Notes under the pieces: generated by a model
What the model was told of the DNA's origin: nothing
Database searches by the model: none
Seen by the model: only the letters and a program-made list of their open reading frames with translations
Assembly (NCBI GenBank): GCA_009829735.1
Contig: CM020618.1
Coordinates: 14,800,568 to 14,864,567, forward strand
Direction: 5' to 3'
Length of the DNA: 64,000 nucleotides
DNA from: Pyropia yezoensis
Taxonomy: Eukaryota; Rhodophyta; Bangiophyceae; Bangiales; Bangiaceae
Position numbers and translations under genes: made by a program
Part shown: positions 50,175 through 61,060 of the stretch, piece after piece
Layout of the letters: each line of letters starts with the position of its first letter
Position numbering within the stretch: the stretch's first letter is position 1

Positions 50175-53100
50175 TCAGAAAGTGCCGCGCATCATGCCAT
50201 GATGGCGCCGCGGTTGCCCCCCGCCCCCTTCCTCCACCTTCACAAACTTGCCGGGGGGGGGGGGGGGCGCCGGGGGGGGGGGCAGGACGTTGGGACACAC
50301 CCGCGCCGCCGCCCTACCTCCCCCCCCCCCTCCAGGCACCGCCACGCCCGCGACCGCCGGGTCGCCCCCCAGGACCTCCACCCACAGGGGCACCTCGAGC
50401 AACGACCCCGTCCGCGTCAGGTGCCGGCCGTGGTAGATGGCAGCGCCCCGCCACAGCTGCGCGCAGATGCGGGGGGAGGGGGGCGGCGGGGCAGCCCCGT
50501 CCCCGGCCGGGAGGGGGGCGGCGGCGGCGGCGGCGGCGGAGGCGGCGGCGGCGGCGGCGGAGGCGGCGGCGGCGGCGGCGGTGGGGCCCGTCGGGGCCTG
50601 CCCCCCGGCCGCCCGCAACGACGCGGCGACCGCCTGTGCGGGGGGCGTCCCCCCCCCGTCCCTGCACGTTGCCGGGAAGACGTCCACGTACACCGCCCCC
50701 GGGATGCGGCGCACCACCCCCCCCAGCAGGGCGTTGAAGCGCACCACCCGGTCCGCCACGGGCGTTGCCGCCGGGCACGTGTCTGACCCCGCCCCCCCAC
50801 CCCCCCTCCCCCCGCCGCCGCCGCCGCCGCCGCCACCGCGGACGGCGGCGCCCCAGGTGCGCCACACGGGCGCCGCCGCACACGCCTCGGCGTCGTAGGT
50901 TGGCAGCGGGGGGGCGCCGACGACCACCACCCGCCGCGCGCCGGCGGCGCGGAGGGCCGCGACGGTGGCGGAAAAGAGCGGGGCCATCTGGTCGGCGCCG
51001 GCCGCGTCGACGCCCGTGCGGAGGGCGCGGGGGAAGTAGAGCGTCCAGTGGCCGGCGAGGATGACCGTCGAGTCGACGGCGGGGGGGGCGGCGGCGGCGG
51101 TGGCGCGAGCAGCCGCCCCTGTCACCCCCGCCGCTCGCCGCGCCCCTGCCGCGGCGACGGCACGGCGGGCCGCCGCCGCCGCCGGCGGGGGGTCCACCCC
51201 CGCCTCCCCCCCCGCCGCCCCGGGGGTGGCACCCCCCGGCGGCGCGTACCCCCCCCCGAGCATGGACCGCCAGACGGTGTGGGCGGTGCGGCAGCGGCGG
51301 CGGTTGCCCGGCGGCGCGTGCCCCACCGCCGGCAGCCGGGCGGCGAGGTCGTCGTACGGGAAGGCGACCAGCGGGGGGCACGCGGCGGCCCACGAAAAGT
51401 GCAGGCGGCCGCCCACCAGCCGCCCCGCCGCCGCCGCCGTCGGCCGCCGCATGCCCGCGAAGGAGTCGCCCAGCACCAGCGCCAGCCGTGGGGGGGCCGG
51501 CGGCGGGGGTGAGCCACGGCGTCGGCGGCGGCGGCGGCGGCCGGCGCCGCCGCCCCGGTCGGCGGCCGCCTCTGCGCCAACGCCACACACGTGGCGGGCA
51601 TAGGCGGTGACGTTGGTGGGGAGGGTGTAGCCGTCGGGGGGGGGGTCCTCGCACAACGCAATGGTCGGCACGGGGGGGACCTGGTAGAGGGTGGCAAGCG
51701 CCGACGCGCCGGGGGGGGGAGGGGGCGCCCGGCCCACCCACCCGTCCGTCGCGAGGGCGGTGGTCACCAGCAGGGTGCCGGGGAGCGCCAGTGCCACCAT
51801 CACCTTTGCCCTGCGGGAGGGGGCACCGGTCGCGGGGGCGCCCACGGCGGCGGCAGCGGTGGGGACAACCGCCGGCAGCAGCGGGGCAGGGGTGGCGGAT
51901 GCGGGGCCGCCAAGGGCGGGGATCCCGCCGCTGCCGACACGGACCGCCGCCGCCGCCGCCGCCGCCCCCCCCGCCCGCGCCGTTGCGCCCCCCGACGGCG
52001 TCCGCAGCGGGCACTCGACGGCCAGGTACTGGACGGCGGTGAGGGCGGCAGTGAGGGCGGCGGCGGCCAGCGGGAGCGCCGCCCCCGCCGCCGCGGCGGC
52101 CAGCACCCCCGGGGGCAGGGCGTAGTGGAGGAGCACCCACACGGGCCAGTGGACAAGGTAGGCCGAGTAGGAGACGCGGCCGACCAGCCGCGCTGCCGGG
52201 TGGCTCAGCCCCACCCGCGCCACCCGGGCGGTGGGGGTGAGGATGACGGCGACGGTGGCGGCCACGGCGGGGACGGTCGCCTCGCTCGGCCACGCAACGG
52301 TCGTGCCATCGAGGCCGACGGTGGCGGCGGCCAAGACGGCCAGCCCCGCCACTGCCGTCGCCTCAACGCCAGCCGACGGCGGCTGGGGGGGACCGGGGGG
52401 GGCGAGGCGGGGCGGGGACCATAGCGCCGCCGCCGCGCCCGCCCCAAACTCCCACCCCCGCGTGTGGAGGCCGTACCAGGCGGCCACGGGGGTGAGGCGG
52501 ACGGTGGCGAGGGCGGCGAGCAGGGAGGCGGCAGTCATGGCCCCAACGGCCGCCAGGGTGACCGTATCCCGGGGCGGACCGTCGGCGCCGTTGGCTCCCC
52601 CCCCCGCCCCCCCCCCCGCGGCCAGCCGGCGGTGGTGGCGGCGGGCCAGCCAAAAGAGGGCAGGCGCCCAGAGGGCGTAAAACTGCTCCTCCACCGACAG
52701 GGACCAGGTGTGGAGCAGCGCCTTGCTCCCCGCCGCCCCGTCAAAGTACCCCGCGGCGGCGCCGTAGTGCACGTTGGCCCCCCCCGCCGCCGCCGCTACC
52801 GCCGCCCGCGCCGTCGCCGCCGCAACGTCTGGGGGCAGCCACACGTACGCGGCGGCCATGGTGGCCGTCACCGTCGCCGCCGCCGCCGGCGCCAGGCGCC
52901 AAAAGCGGCGGCCATACCAGGCGCGGAGGGTGAGGGGCTCCCGCTGCCGCCCCCCGCCACCTGCCGCCGCCACCCCCCCCGCCCCCGCCGCCGCCCCCGG
53001 CAGGGGCTCGGCCGCAATGGCCGCGGCGGTGGTGGCGGTGACGAGGTAGCCAGAGAGGACGAAAAAGATGTCGACGCCCACAAAGCCGCCCGTCCGGAAG

Positions 53101-53177
53101 GGCGGGACCCCCCAGTGGTAGAGCAGGACGGCCGTCACGGCCAGTGCGCGGAGGCCGTCTAGGTGGGGGAGGTACAC
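50175..53177 (-). CDS. OafA/YrhL-type acyltransferase-3 with C-terminal SGNH-like domain (5' end uncertain)
   Basis: 1000 codons of open frame. The acyltransferase-3 domain starts at once: YLPHLDGLRALAVTAVLLYH (catalytic-type His at 21), GGFVGVDIFFVLSGYLV (about 30-46), then several hydrophobic helices (to about 400), for example YSAYLVHWPVWVLLHY. After a linker, VLGDSFAG (GDS 570-572) and YHGRHLTRTGS (His 919) suit an SGNH hydrolase-like domain. Bacterial relatives with this fusion O-acetylate surface polysaccharides; transfer of acyl groups to a cell-wall or extracellular glycan is inferred. The frame opens with GTG at 53177 and has no ATG before the upstream TGA. An ATG at 53263 (MAADLLPAP) lies in another frame separated by two C homopolymers, so a homopolymer length error or a 5' exon is likely. 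Confidence 0.85.
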   Translation of the reverse strand: MYLPHLDGLRALAVTAVLLYHWGVPPFRTGGFVGVDIFFVLSGYLVTATTAAAIAAEPLPGAAAGAGGVAAAGGGGRQREPLTLRAWYGRRFWRLAPAAAATVTATMAAAYVWLPPDVAAATARAAVAAAAGGANVHYGAAAGYFDGAAGSKALLHTWSLSVEEQFYALWAPALFWLARRHHRRLAAGGGAGGGANGADGPPRDTVTLAAVGAMTAASLLAALATVRLTPVAAWYGLHTRGWEFGAGAAAALWSPPRLAPPGPPQPPSAGVEATAVAGLAVLAAATVGLDGTTVAWPSEATVPAVAATVAVILTPTARVARVGLSHPAARLVGRVSYSAYLVHWPVWVLLHYALPPGVLAAAAAGAALPLAAAALTAALTAVQYLAVECPLRTPSGGATARAGGAAAAAAAVRVGSGGIPALGGPASATPAPLLPAVVPTAAAAVGAPATGAPSRRAKVMVALALPGTLLVTTALATDGWVGRAPPPPPGASALATLYQVPPVPTIALCEDPPPDGYTLPTNVTAYARHVCGVGAEAAADRGGGAGRRRRRRRRGSPPPPAPPRLALVLGDSFAGMRRPTAAAAGRLVGGRLHFSWAAACPPLVAFPYDDLAARLPAVGHAPPGNRRRCRTAHTVWRSMLGGGYAPPGGATPGAAGGEAGVDPPPAAAAARRAVAAAGARRAAGVTGAAARATAAAAPPAVDSTVILAGHWTLYFPRALRTGVDAAGADQMAPLFSATVAALRAAGARRVVVVGAPPLPTYDAEACAAAPVWRTWGAAVRGGGGGGGGGGRGGGGAGSDTCPAATPVADRVVRFNALLGGVVRRIPGAVYVDVFPATCRDGGGTPPAQAVAASLRAAGGQAPTGPTAAAAAASAAAAAASAAAAAAAPLPAGDGAAPPPPSPRICAQLWRGAAIYHGRHLTRTGSLLEVPLWVEVLGGDPAVAGVAVPGGGGGGRAAARVCPNVLPPPPAPPPPPGKFVKVEEGGGGQPRRHHGMMRGTF

Positions 53178-53263
53178 ATGGCGGGGGGGGGCGGGGGGGG
53201 GGGGCGTGGACTCGACGGCCCTTCGCCGGCGGGGGGGGGGGCGGGCAGTAGGTCAGCAGCCAT

Positions 53264-56200
53264 GGTAGGGGTGGAGTAGGGAGCGGCACCGTGGGGGGGG
53301 GGGGGGGGGGAAGGGGGACCGCAGCGGGGTGCCCGGGGGAACGGCCCGCGGCGGAGCGCGCCGCGTCGCCGTCGGGACGTCCGAGGGTGTGCCGCCCCTG
53401 TTGCGTTCCCCCTGTGCAGCCCCTTCTCCCAATCACCTTGACCCCCCAGCCCAGGTAGAGTCTTGAACAGCAGCGCGGCGGAGGGCGATGGGGGCAGAGC
53501 CCCCCCCCCACGAGCGCACCTCGAAACCTCCCCCGCCCCCCCCTCCCCTCCCTCCCACGTCCCCCCCCACCCCTCTGTCGGAGGCGGGGGGCCCGCCAGG
53601 CGCCCACCCCCGCTGCGTGACCCGCCAATGACCTCCCACGGCCGCTGCTTGTTACTGTCGCTCCGGGGGCGGACGGTGCACAGTGGCAGCAGGGGGCTGG
53701 CGCAGAGTGGGGGGCTGGCAAAGTGGGGGAGGGCGCCAGCATCGCCCCAGAGTCCTGGTCCTCCTCTAGGAAGGGGGGGCGGGGGCGCCTCACGCGGTGG
53801 CTGCCGACCCCAGCGGGCTGCTGCCGCCAGGAGGGGGGGCTGGCGAGCGTTGGGGGCACCCGGGGCGGCCGGGTCATCGACAGGGATGACAGGTGTGCCT
53901 TGACGTGTGCCTGTCAGGATTACCAGTGCCGCACAGTGTCTGGAGGGTGTGTGGGACTAAAACACTGTAGAGGGGAGTACGGGGGGGGGGGGGAGAGGTG
54001 GACTGGCGCGCACCCGCCGCATGCGCAGTCTGGCCGCTTCCCCACGCGCAGCGGTCCCCCGCGACCACACCCGTCGAGCGTCCTGGCGCAGGAGTTGACA
54101 TGCGGGGACTCCCGTCGTGGGGCCTCCACGGTGGGGGGGGGTGGGGGGAGAGTGTGCCACACTCCCACGGTGGCGGGGGGCGGGATGGTCCATAGCGTGC
54201 CGCCCGACCGCGGTGCCGCCGTGGTCGGCACGTCACGAACCGTGGCCCACCGCCGCCCCACCGCGCGACGAAGCGATGGACGAGGCGTCGAGGCACAGAA
54301 CGGTGCCTCTGTCGCGGTCAATCTTATTTACAGTCCCGAGCAGACAAACTTACCTGAATTTTGTCGCCACAGTACAGATTAAGATTGTGTCTGACCCAAA
54401 TGCACACTCCGCAAGCTTCGTCGGGCGCTGAGAGCGCGAGAGCGCTGCGCCATCTCAAGAGCATCCCTGCCCTTCCAGGGAGGCGGTGACCGCCGTCCTT
54501 CACAAGGGCGCTCCCGTTGACGGGACTATCGCGCAGCTGCCTCTCTGCAAGCAGCAACTCTCAAGGCTGTCGGTGCAGCCGTCTTGACTGTCACCAGCAG
54601 TTTCCAATGCTGTCTGCCGGACCGCGAGCAACTCTTCGCAGGTGCCGGATGTTTTGGCGGGTGGCTTGTGGGTGCGCCGCTCCTGAGGCTGGCCTTCGTT
54701 GCCGCTCTGTGCTTGGCTTCTTTCACGCTCGTGCAATGGCGGGGCTGTACCCGTCAGTTTTTGTTTGGGGAACGTGCCGGTTTGCTCCCACCGTCTCTCG
54801 CGCGTCGAGACGGCTGTGTCTGTGGCTGGTGGGACTCTCGGCCACGGCTGCTGCCGCCGTGGCGGCGCATGGAGCAGAAAGGGGGATTCCCCACTCCGCT
54901 GCTGGGGACTATGGACCACCGCCGCCGCCTGGCTGCCGCGGCGGGGACGGCTGCAGCAGAGGAAGGGGGCGCGTGGGTCGCCGTCGGTGCGCGCCTTCCG
55001 CCCCGGCCGCTCAGCGGCTTGCGACGGCAGGCGTCAGACGAAGCTATTCCGCTGTTTGAAGGTGGCGGCCGGCTTGGCCACTGGCTTTGTCTCTGGAAGT
55101 GCCGCGCACAGTAGCGGCGCGGACCCCGGCGCTGGGTGTGCTTCTCCCCCACCTGGGCCCCCCTCTGCCCCGACGGAGGCGGACTGTGTCGTCGGGTGCC
55201 GCGCAGCGTTGCCGTAGGGCGTCGCGCTGCCGTTGGCTCCCTTCCCGCCACGCGACCCCGCGCCAGCCGCTGAGCATGGAGACGCGGTTGCGAGCGCGAT
55301 GACTGGCACACCTGCACCGTGGCAGGTACATCCTCTTGGGGACCCTTCTTCCGTCTAGGGTGGGAGGACGCGCCCACTGCCGTGGCACGGCAGTCTTCGA
55401 CAACATCTGTGGCGCTGTGTCACCTGGTCAGGCCCCCCACGAGCCCACCGCCGCCCCCCTTGAGCTGGGCGCCGCCTCCTCTCCACTGCCTTCCTCTGTG
55501 CGTCGGCGTCGGCACATTCGTCACCCGCGCACCCCCCCGATGTGGGCGACGGGCGCCAGCCATGGCATGAACACGCCGTGGATGCCGCCACGCGCATTTT
55601 TTCCGCCCCTCATTTGGGGTGGTTGAAGTGGTGCGGATGCTTGGTGGTGGCAGGGGGCGGTAACGCGCTGACTGGCCTACCGCGTTGGGGCTGGTGGGGG
55701 TGGCCTCGTGTGCTGGCAGGGTGCGTGTCGCTCCCGCCCGGGCAGGGGCTGTGCACGTCGTCGCTGCTTGTTTGAGGGGGCTTCCGTGTCGATGGCCTGC
55801 TGTTGGGGGGACGCCCACGTCGACGAACCGCTTGCAGCTGCAGCCGCTGTCTACAAGTTGGGTGTTTGAATGGGGGGAGGGGGTTGAGCCGGCATTCATT
55901 CTGTGGCTTGGCTGGGGCCCGCAGCCTGGGGGCGGTGGCAGCTGTGGGCGCTGCTCGTCACGTCGCTTTCGACCCTGGCGCCGTCCAAGTCGGCCGCGTG
56001 CGAGGCCCTACCCTCCCCCCCCCCGGCCGTCGCATGTGGCAAGCCGTCGTTAACGCTTGCAGCCGCCGCCTGCCGACAGCGGACCTCCTCAGCTCCCATG
56101 TGGGAGCCAGGCGAGAGTGGGGCATGTCAAGCCGCGCTCCTGTTTGCCGGTGATGGAGGGGGGGGCTGTCCGCGGTGGCCACGGGGCTGCCTGCTTGCCG

Positions 56201-57649
56201 TGGGCGCCCAGCCGCGGGTGGCGGCGACGACGAGGGTGGTTGGAATTTTCGGTCGCGTCTCCCATTGGCGGGGGGCGGTCGCCGCCGGTCGTGTGGCAGC
56301 AGCGGTGTCGCTGTGGGGAGAGAGCGCGGTGGTGGGGACGGGCAGCTAGCCGCCACCGCTGGCTGGCCGTCGCCACTGCCCCTGACGGCAGACTTTACGT
56401 CGGCGAAAGGAGTAGAGGAGGGCGGGGGGGGGCAGCGGCGGCGGTGCGCCCCCCCGGCCGGGAGGCCCCCCCGGGACGCGGAAGTGTGGCAGCGGCTGCA
56501 TCGGCGGCGGGGCGTGAGGAGTATTGGGAGGATGGGCAGTTGAGCAGCAGCGGCGTCGGCGACGGCTAGCTGGCGAGGAAAGCTGGTCGTCACGGCGCCC
56601 GGGACCGTGGACCGCGATCATGTCCCCGCCCTGGGGCGTGACTGGAGGCGTGGGGCGCAGTTGCGACAGCCACGATCGCGCCCGGTACCGCCGGTCGCGC
56701 AGCGGTGCGCTACCGCCGATAGCAGGCCTGACGTCCACGGCGGCGCTTTTCCCTGGCCGCCCCGCAGGCCAGCGCTCTTTTCGGGCCTTTTCGGGGGGCA
56801 ACGTCGGCGGCAATGGCCCGCTGCCCGCTCAGGAGAGGGGATGGCGTGGAGGAGGGCGCGGGGGGGAGAGGAGGGGTTGGCTGCGCCTGCCTGGCGGGTC
56901 TGGGCGGTAGCCCGACGGTCGTGGCCGTGCGGGGCAGTGGCAGCGGTTGGGGAGGAGACGGCGTCCTGGATGGTAGTAGCGGTGGCGGTGGCGGTGGCGG
57001 TGGCAGCAAAGGTGGTCTGGGGAGGAGGTCGGGACGGTGGTGGCTGCTGCGCGTATGCGGCTGGCGGTTGCGTTTGTGAGCGCCGCACGGGGTGGGGCAG
57101 GGTGGCTTGTGCGCACATTTGTAGCCTCCCTGTGTTGCCGGGCACCACTGGAGCTCGGATTGCCCACAGGGGGGAGTAGGGGATGGAATGGACGAAGAGA
57201 TAGTGCGGGGGAGATGGGAGGGCAGGCTGGGGGGAAGGGGGAAGGGGCAGCGGGTGGGTGATGGAGGCGTAGGGAAGAAATGGGCGGGCATGCAAGAATA
57301 AAGACTCAAGGCAAAACTCCGAGTGGGGGGGAGGGATGGGGGGCGAGCCCAGTCTTGTCAGGTGGGGTTACCCTGGACACCCGGCTGAGAGCCTCCCCTG
57401 ACCTCCCCCCACTGCTAGCGCATGCCTCTCGGCTGAATTTCCGCGGCACAGTGTGCACCAACTGTACGTATGTACAGTGCATATGTACGTACAGCATCGC
57501 TTCAGTGGGGGCGTTTCCGGTATGTGCTTTCCCTCGCCCGGCTGCGCGCTCGTCTCCAGTTGAAGCGCCCCGCCCCTTCCCCCCTTGACCAATCCCCATC
57601 CCGTCGAAACTCCCACCCCTCGCACATGACTCCGACGCGAGTATCGGCT
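53264..57649. other. 4.4-kb region without a supported gene
   Basis: Contains many short frames, none with a clear domain. On the plus strand 55900-56570 some stretches look less random (VAFDPGAVQVGRV, RWLAVATAPDGRLYVG), which would suit a decayed or multi-exon gene, and an AATAAA lies at 57297-57302; this is only suggestive. A GGTGGC repeat is at 56965-57005. G runs are common at 53180-53310. Confidence 0.35.
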
Positions 57650-58799
57650 TCACTCATGGCGGCACACAAGGCCAGCCGCCACAACAGGCGGCGCTCCCAG
57701 GTCGGGCCGTCTCCACCCGATGCGGCAGAAGTGGACGCGTCCCAGCGTATTCCCCCACACAAGCCGCCCCCCCGAGATGGATGCCACCGCCGTCGGCGCT
57801 GGCGGGCACGGCAGCACCTCCAAGCGCAGTGGGTCGGCGCGAAAGTCCACCACTGCCCCGACGCACCCAACCACCGCCACCAAGACTACCCCCTCGGCAA
57901 CGCGAGCGCCTCCGCCGCTGGGGGCATGCCATGACCCGCCGCGGCCGCAGCCGCCGCCGACATGGCTGTCGACCCTGGCGGGCGGCACCACACAGCGCGC
58001 TGGCCCATCCTGCGTTGTGACAGCCGCCCCACGCTGGGGATCCCACACCGACACCGCCCCGTCGCGGGAGCCCGCCACCAGGACGGTGCCCGAGCCGCAA
58101 GCGGCGTTGTCAATGGCGGCCATGCACTCCACCTCGGTAGTGTGGCCTGCGAGGACAGCCGTGTGGGTGCCGGCGGTCGCGTCCCAGACGGTCAACGCAC
58201 CAGAAAAAGTGCCCGCGACTACCCGCGCCCCATTACCACTCGGGGGTGTGTCCACGCTCGCCGCGCACGCAATCGAGCCGGCGCTGCCTCAAAAGTACCG
58301 CTTGGCAAGCCCCTTTGTTCAGATCCCACACCCGTAGCGTCTCGTCTCGGCTGGCCGTCACGAGACGGGCGCCGCCGCCATCACCGCCACCCGTCCTTGG
58401 AACCACTAAGGAGCGCACCCAGTTGGTGTGGCCTTGGAGCACAAAGAGGCACACCCCAGCGTCGAGGTCCCACACCCGTGCGGTGTTGTCGCGAGAGCCC
58501 GACGCGGCGCGCCCGTGGCTACTGCTGCCAGCCTCGCCCAGCAGCGCCAAGCAAACCACCCAGTCGGTGTGGCCTGTCAACTCGGCGGTACAGGCGCCGC
58601 GGTCCGCGTCTCACACCCGCAGCGACCCGTCCCTGGAGCCAGACAGCACGGCTGCCGCGCGGTCACGACCACCCCCGAGCAGCACCTCAAGGCGGTCTAC
58701 CGGACCGGTGTGACCGCCGAGCACAGCAACGCAGGCCCTGCGGTGAGCGGCCCACACACGCAGGTCCGCGTCAGCAGAGCGGCACGCGGATCCGTGTCA
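57650..58799 (-). pseudogene. WD40-repeat protein gene with nonsense codon and frameshift
   Basis: On the minus strand, WD40 repeats are read through two disruptions. Frame 1 gives ADADLRVWAAHR, VLGGHTGPV, VLSGSRDGSLRV then TGA (58611-58613) exactly where the repeat's conserved Trp should be (RVxDADRGAC), then LTGHTDWVVC, ARVWDLDAGV, LQGHTNWVRS, TLRVWDLNKGAC. Near 58289-58294 one extra base shifts the frame; the other frame continues GSAGSIACAAS, GALTVWDATAG, LAGHTTEVECMA, VSVWDPQRG and ends at 57650. A TGA also precedes the first repeat (about 58797). WD40 propellers are protein-binding scaffolds. TGG to TGA plus a single-base insertion fits a young pseudogene or sequence errors. Confidence 0.75.
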
Positions 58800-58942
58800 G
58801 GATGCATTCATCTCGCCACCCTCCCCCCCCCCCGACCTCCCCCCTCCCTCTCTCGATCGTCTCGCTTCCACCCGCAGCGCCCGCATGCCCGACCCCTCCC
58901 AGTGCCAAACAGCCCCCCCCCGCCCCGCCCCCCTAACCAAAG

Positions 58943-59094
58943 TGCTGTGGCTCCCTTTGTGGCGTGGTGCGCCACATGGCTTTGGCCAAAGCCATGTGGT
59001 CGTGGCGTCAAGTTGTGGCGCTGATCCGCCATACACGTGGCGCGCTGGAGCCAATCAAGTCGTGCCACGGCGCGCCACAAACTCAGCGCCACAG
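58943..59094. repeat. foldback element with a 28-bp perfect palindrome inside
   Basis: 58972-58999 is a perfect palindrome (CCACATGGCTTTGG and its complement, no spacer). Wider imperfect inverted repeats flank it: CTGTGGC..TTTGTGGCG near 58945-58965 and CGCCACAAA..GCCACAG near 59070-59093. It is probably a small inverted-repeat element of about 150 bp. Confidence 0.65.
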
Positions 59095-59413
59095 GAGGTA
59101 CCGTTTCTTAGACCGCCCGTGAGCCCACCCGCATCTTCTTTGGCACCACGTGCTGCCTGCGTGCGGACGTGAACGCGCCCGAAGCTGTGGTCGGCCTACT
59201 TCCTCGGTCTTCGACAACCGCGCCACCCGCTCCCACACCTGCACCCGATGCGCCAAAATCGAGCAGACCCCGCAGTAGGAGGGCGCGTATGGAGTGATCA
59301 CGTGACGGGGCCGGCGGTCATCGGGGGCGGCGTCATCGTCGGATACGTCACCGGTGCAGATTGTCCCCGAGTGCTTCGCCAAAGCGAGTGCCCTGTCGTG
59401 CCTGCCATTGGCC
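59095..59413. other. upstream of the kinase-like gene
   Basis: 319 bp. The downstream frame is open here only to a GTG at 59354. No other feature seen. Confidence 0.4.
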
Positions 59414-60850
59414 ATGAGTGGGGTGCGTGTGGACAACGGCGGTGGGTTCCCATCCGCGGTGACCGTTTTTGTGCTTGTCGTGAGCAGCACCCGTCCCGCC
59501 CAGGTCCTCACTGTTCGCCAAGAAGATGACTGGCTGGTGCCGCGATTTGAGTACGCAGCAACCCCGGTCGACCGCACGACGCGTTGCGTGCGGGATTTGC
59601 AGGAGTCACTGGGTGGGGTACCTCCTCTGCCGCCATTCACGATGATCGCTGAGCTCCTCCCCCCCGAGTCCGATTCTTGCAGTCTCTTCCACAACCCTGA
59701 CGGCGCCACAAGCGTCATCCTGCTGGATGCACCGGCTGAGTTTGATGTGGGCTCTTCCCTCCCTGCCCATGCTCGTTGGACGGCTGCTAGCGTGGTATGG
59801 GAGGGTCTGACATCGATGCGGCACAGCTTCTTCTATGGGTATGCTCGCCAGGCAATGTGCCTTTTCCTGGAGCCGTACTCGGCAGACGCTGGTCCCGTTG
59901 CTGAAGACCCTCGCCGTTCTCACCGGTGGGCTCACAAAGCAGTGCGGTACCTGATGTCAGTAGTGTGCTCTCGCGGCGCATCAGCCACTTCGGATGTGCG
60001 TCGTGAGACGTCCGAGTCCTTTTCGCAGCTGTTCAAAGTACCCACCACCGCCGGCTGGTTCTACCTCAAAGCGCCTCCGCCAGGTTGGGCAGAGGTGGCG
60101 TCGACGGCGGCCGTTGTGGGGCTCTTCCCGGAGGACACGCTACAGGTGGTGGGGGTGTGCACGGACCTCAACTGCTTTGTAGCTGTGGGCTTCCGAGCAG
60201 TCCCGTCGTGGGATCGCACGCACCAGCGGGAGGCGGTGCGCCTCCTTGCCGCAATGCACCGAAAGTCGGCACGTCACGTCGATGTCCTGCGTCGCGCGGG
60301 TGTGCCCGACTGCTCTCCTGATGCTCTTGCTGCCAAGTTGGACGGGTGGGTCGCCCATGCGGCTGTTGCATCCGCATTGCACACGGAGGGTGTTGCGGCT
60401 TCCCTTTGGCTGGACTCGCTCTCTGGTGCGTGCTCGCGCCTGGCGGCATCTCCTGTGCCAACAGCGCTTGTTCACGGTGATTTCACGCAGAACAACGTCG
60501 CGATCCGTGGCGGTGGGGACGTGGGCGGGGACCGGATGATCCTCTTTGACTGGGGCATGTCCTACCTGTCGCACCCATTCTGTGACCTCATTCTGGGGCC
60601 AAATGTCCTGCAGAGTTGGGACGGAGATGTTATTGCTGAGTACCTGCTTTTCTGGTCATCTCATGTAAGCGGCAAGCGTGCGCAGCAGGAGATGCGAGCA
60701 GCCGAGATTGTGGGGTGGATGGCCAGGCTGGACTGGGGGCTTCAGCTGCTGCCACTGCAGCACGGTATGGCGCACAGAACGTGTTTGTCGTACATTGAGA
60801 GCTGCACGAAGCAACTCGCTCGACGAGCGAGGCAAGTGAGAGCTCCATAG
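59414..60850 (+). CDS. aminoglycoside-phosphotransferase/choline-kinase-like protein with Nudix-like N-terminus
   Basis: 478 residues, one exon, ATG at 59414. The C-terminal half is an APH-type kinase-like fold: FKVPTTAGWFYLKA (Lys219, N-lobe), GWAEVAST helix (Glu227), the Brenner motif HGDFTQNN (D356, N361) and LFDWG (D379, metal-binding). The N-terminal about 170 residues read AVTVFVLVVSS..WLVPRFEY then RDLQESLGG, like a Nudix fold whose catalytic box has lost the REx2EE residues. Fusion of a degenerate Nudix-like segment to an APH-like kinase is the notable feature. APH-like proteins phosphorylate small hydroxyl compounds; the substrate here is unknown. Base composition is less GC-extreme than the genes at 18-32 kb, so recent transfer is possible but unproven. 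Confidence 0.8.
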   Translation: MSGVRVDNGGGFPSAVTVFVLVVSSTRPAQVLTVRQEDDWLVPRFEYAATPVDRTTRCVRDLQESLGGVPPLPPFTMIAELLPPESDSCSLFHNPDGATSVILLDAPAEFDVGSSLPAHARWTAASVVWEGLTSMRHSFFYGYARQAMCLFLEPYSADAGPVAEDPRRSHRWAHKAVRYLMSVVCSRGASATSDVRRETSESFSQLFKVPTTAGWFYLKAPPPGWAEVASTAAVVGLFPEDTLQVVGVCTDLNCFVAVGFRAVPSWDRTHQREAVRLLAAMHRKSARHVDVLRRAGVPDCSPDALAAKLDGWVAHAAVASALHTEGVAASLWLDSLSGACSRLAASPVPTALVHGDFTQNNVAIRGGGDVGGDRMILFDWGMSYLSHPFCDLILGPNVLQSWDGDVIAEYLLFWSSHVSGKRAQQEMRAAEIVGWMARLDWGLQLLPLQHGMAHRTCLSYIESCTKQLARRARQVRAP

Positions 60851-61060
60851 CTTGGTGACGCTGTGTTGGCTGCCCAAGGGAGACCCAGCGAATCTTTTAC
60901 GTCTCGTTCTAGAAGCTCACCATCACAGGGGCAGCATGCACGTGCGCTGAAGAATGCTCGCCAATCACATCTCTCTGGCTGCTCGGCGGCAAGTGGGGTG
61001 CGACCTACATACAGTCAACGCGGTCACAAGAGCTCTACCGTCGGTTGCGTCCGATGCAAG
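60851..61060. other. short spacer between convergent genes
   Basis: 210 bp between the kinase-like gene and the small minus-strand gene; nothing recognised. Confidence 0.4.

Noticed and set aside
50314-52293. 659-residue minus frame inside the acyltransferase gene
   Set aside because: Alternative frame of the same strand with Arg/Gly/Pro bias and no motifs; the main frame has acyltransferase-3 and SGNH signatures.
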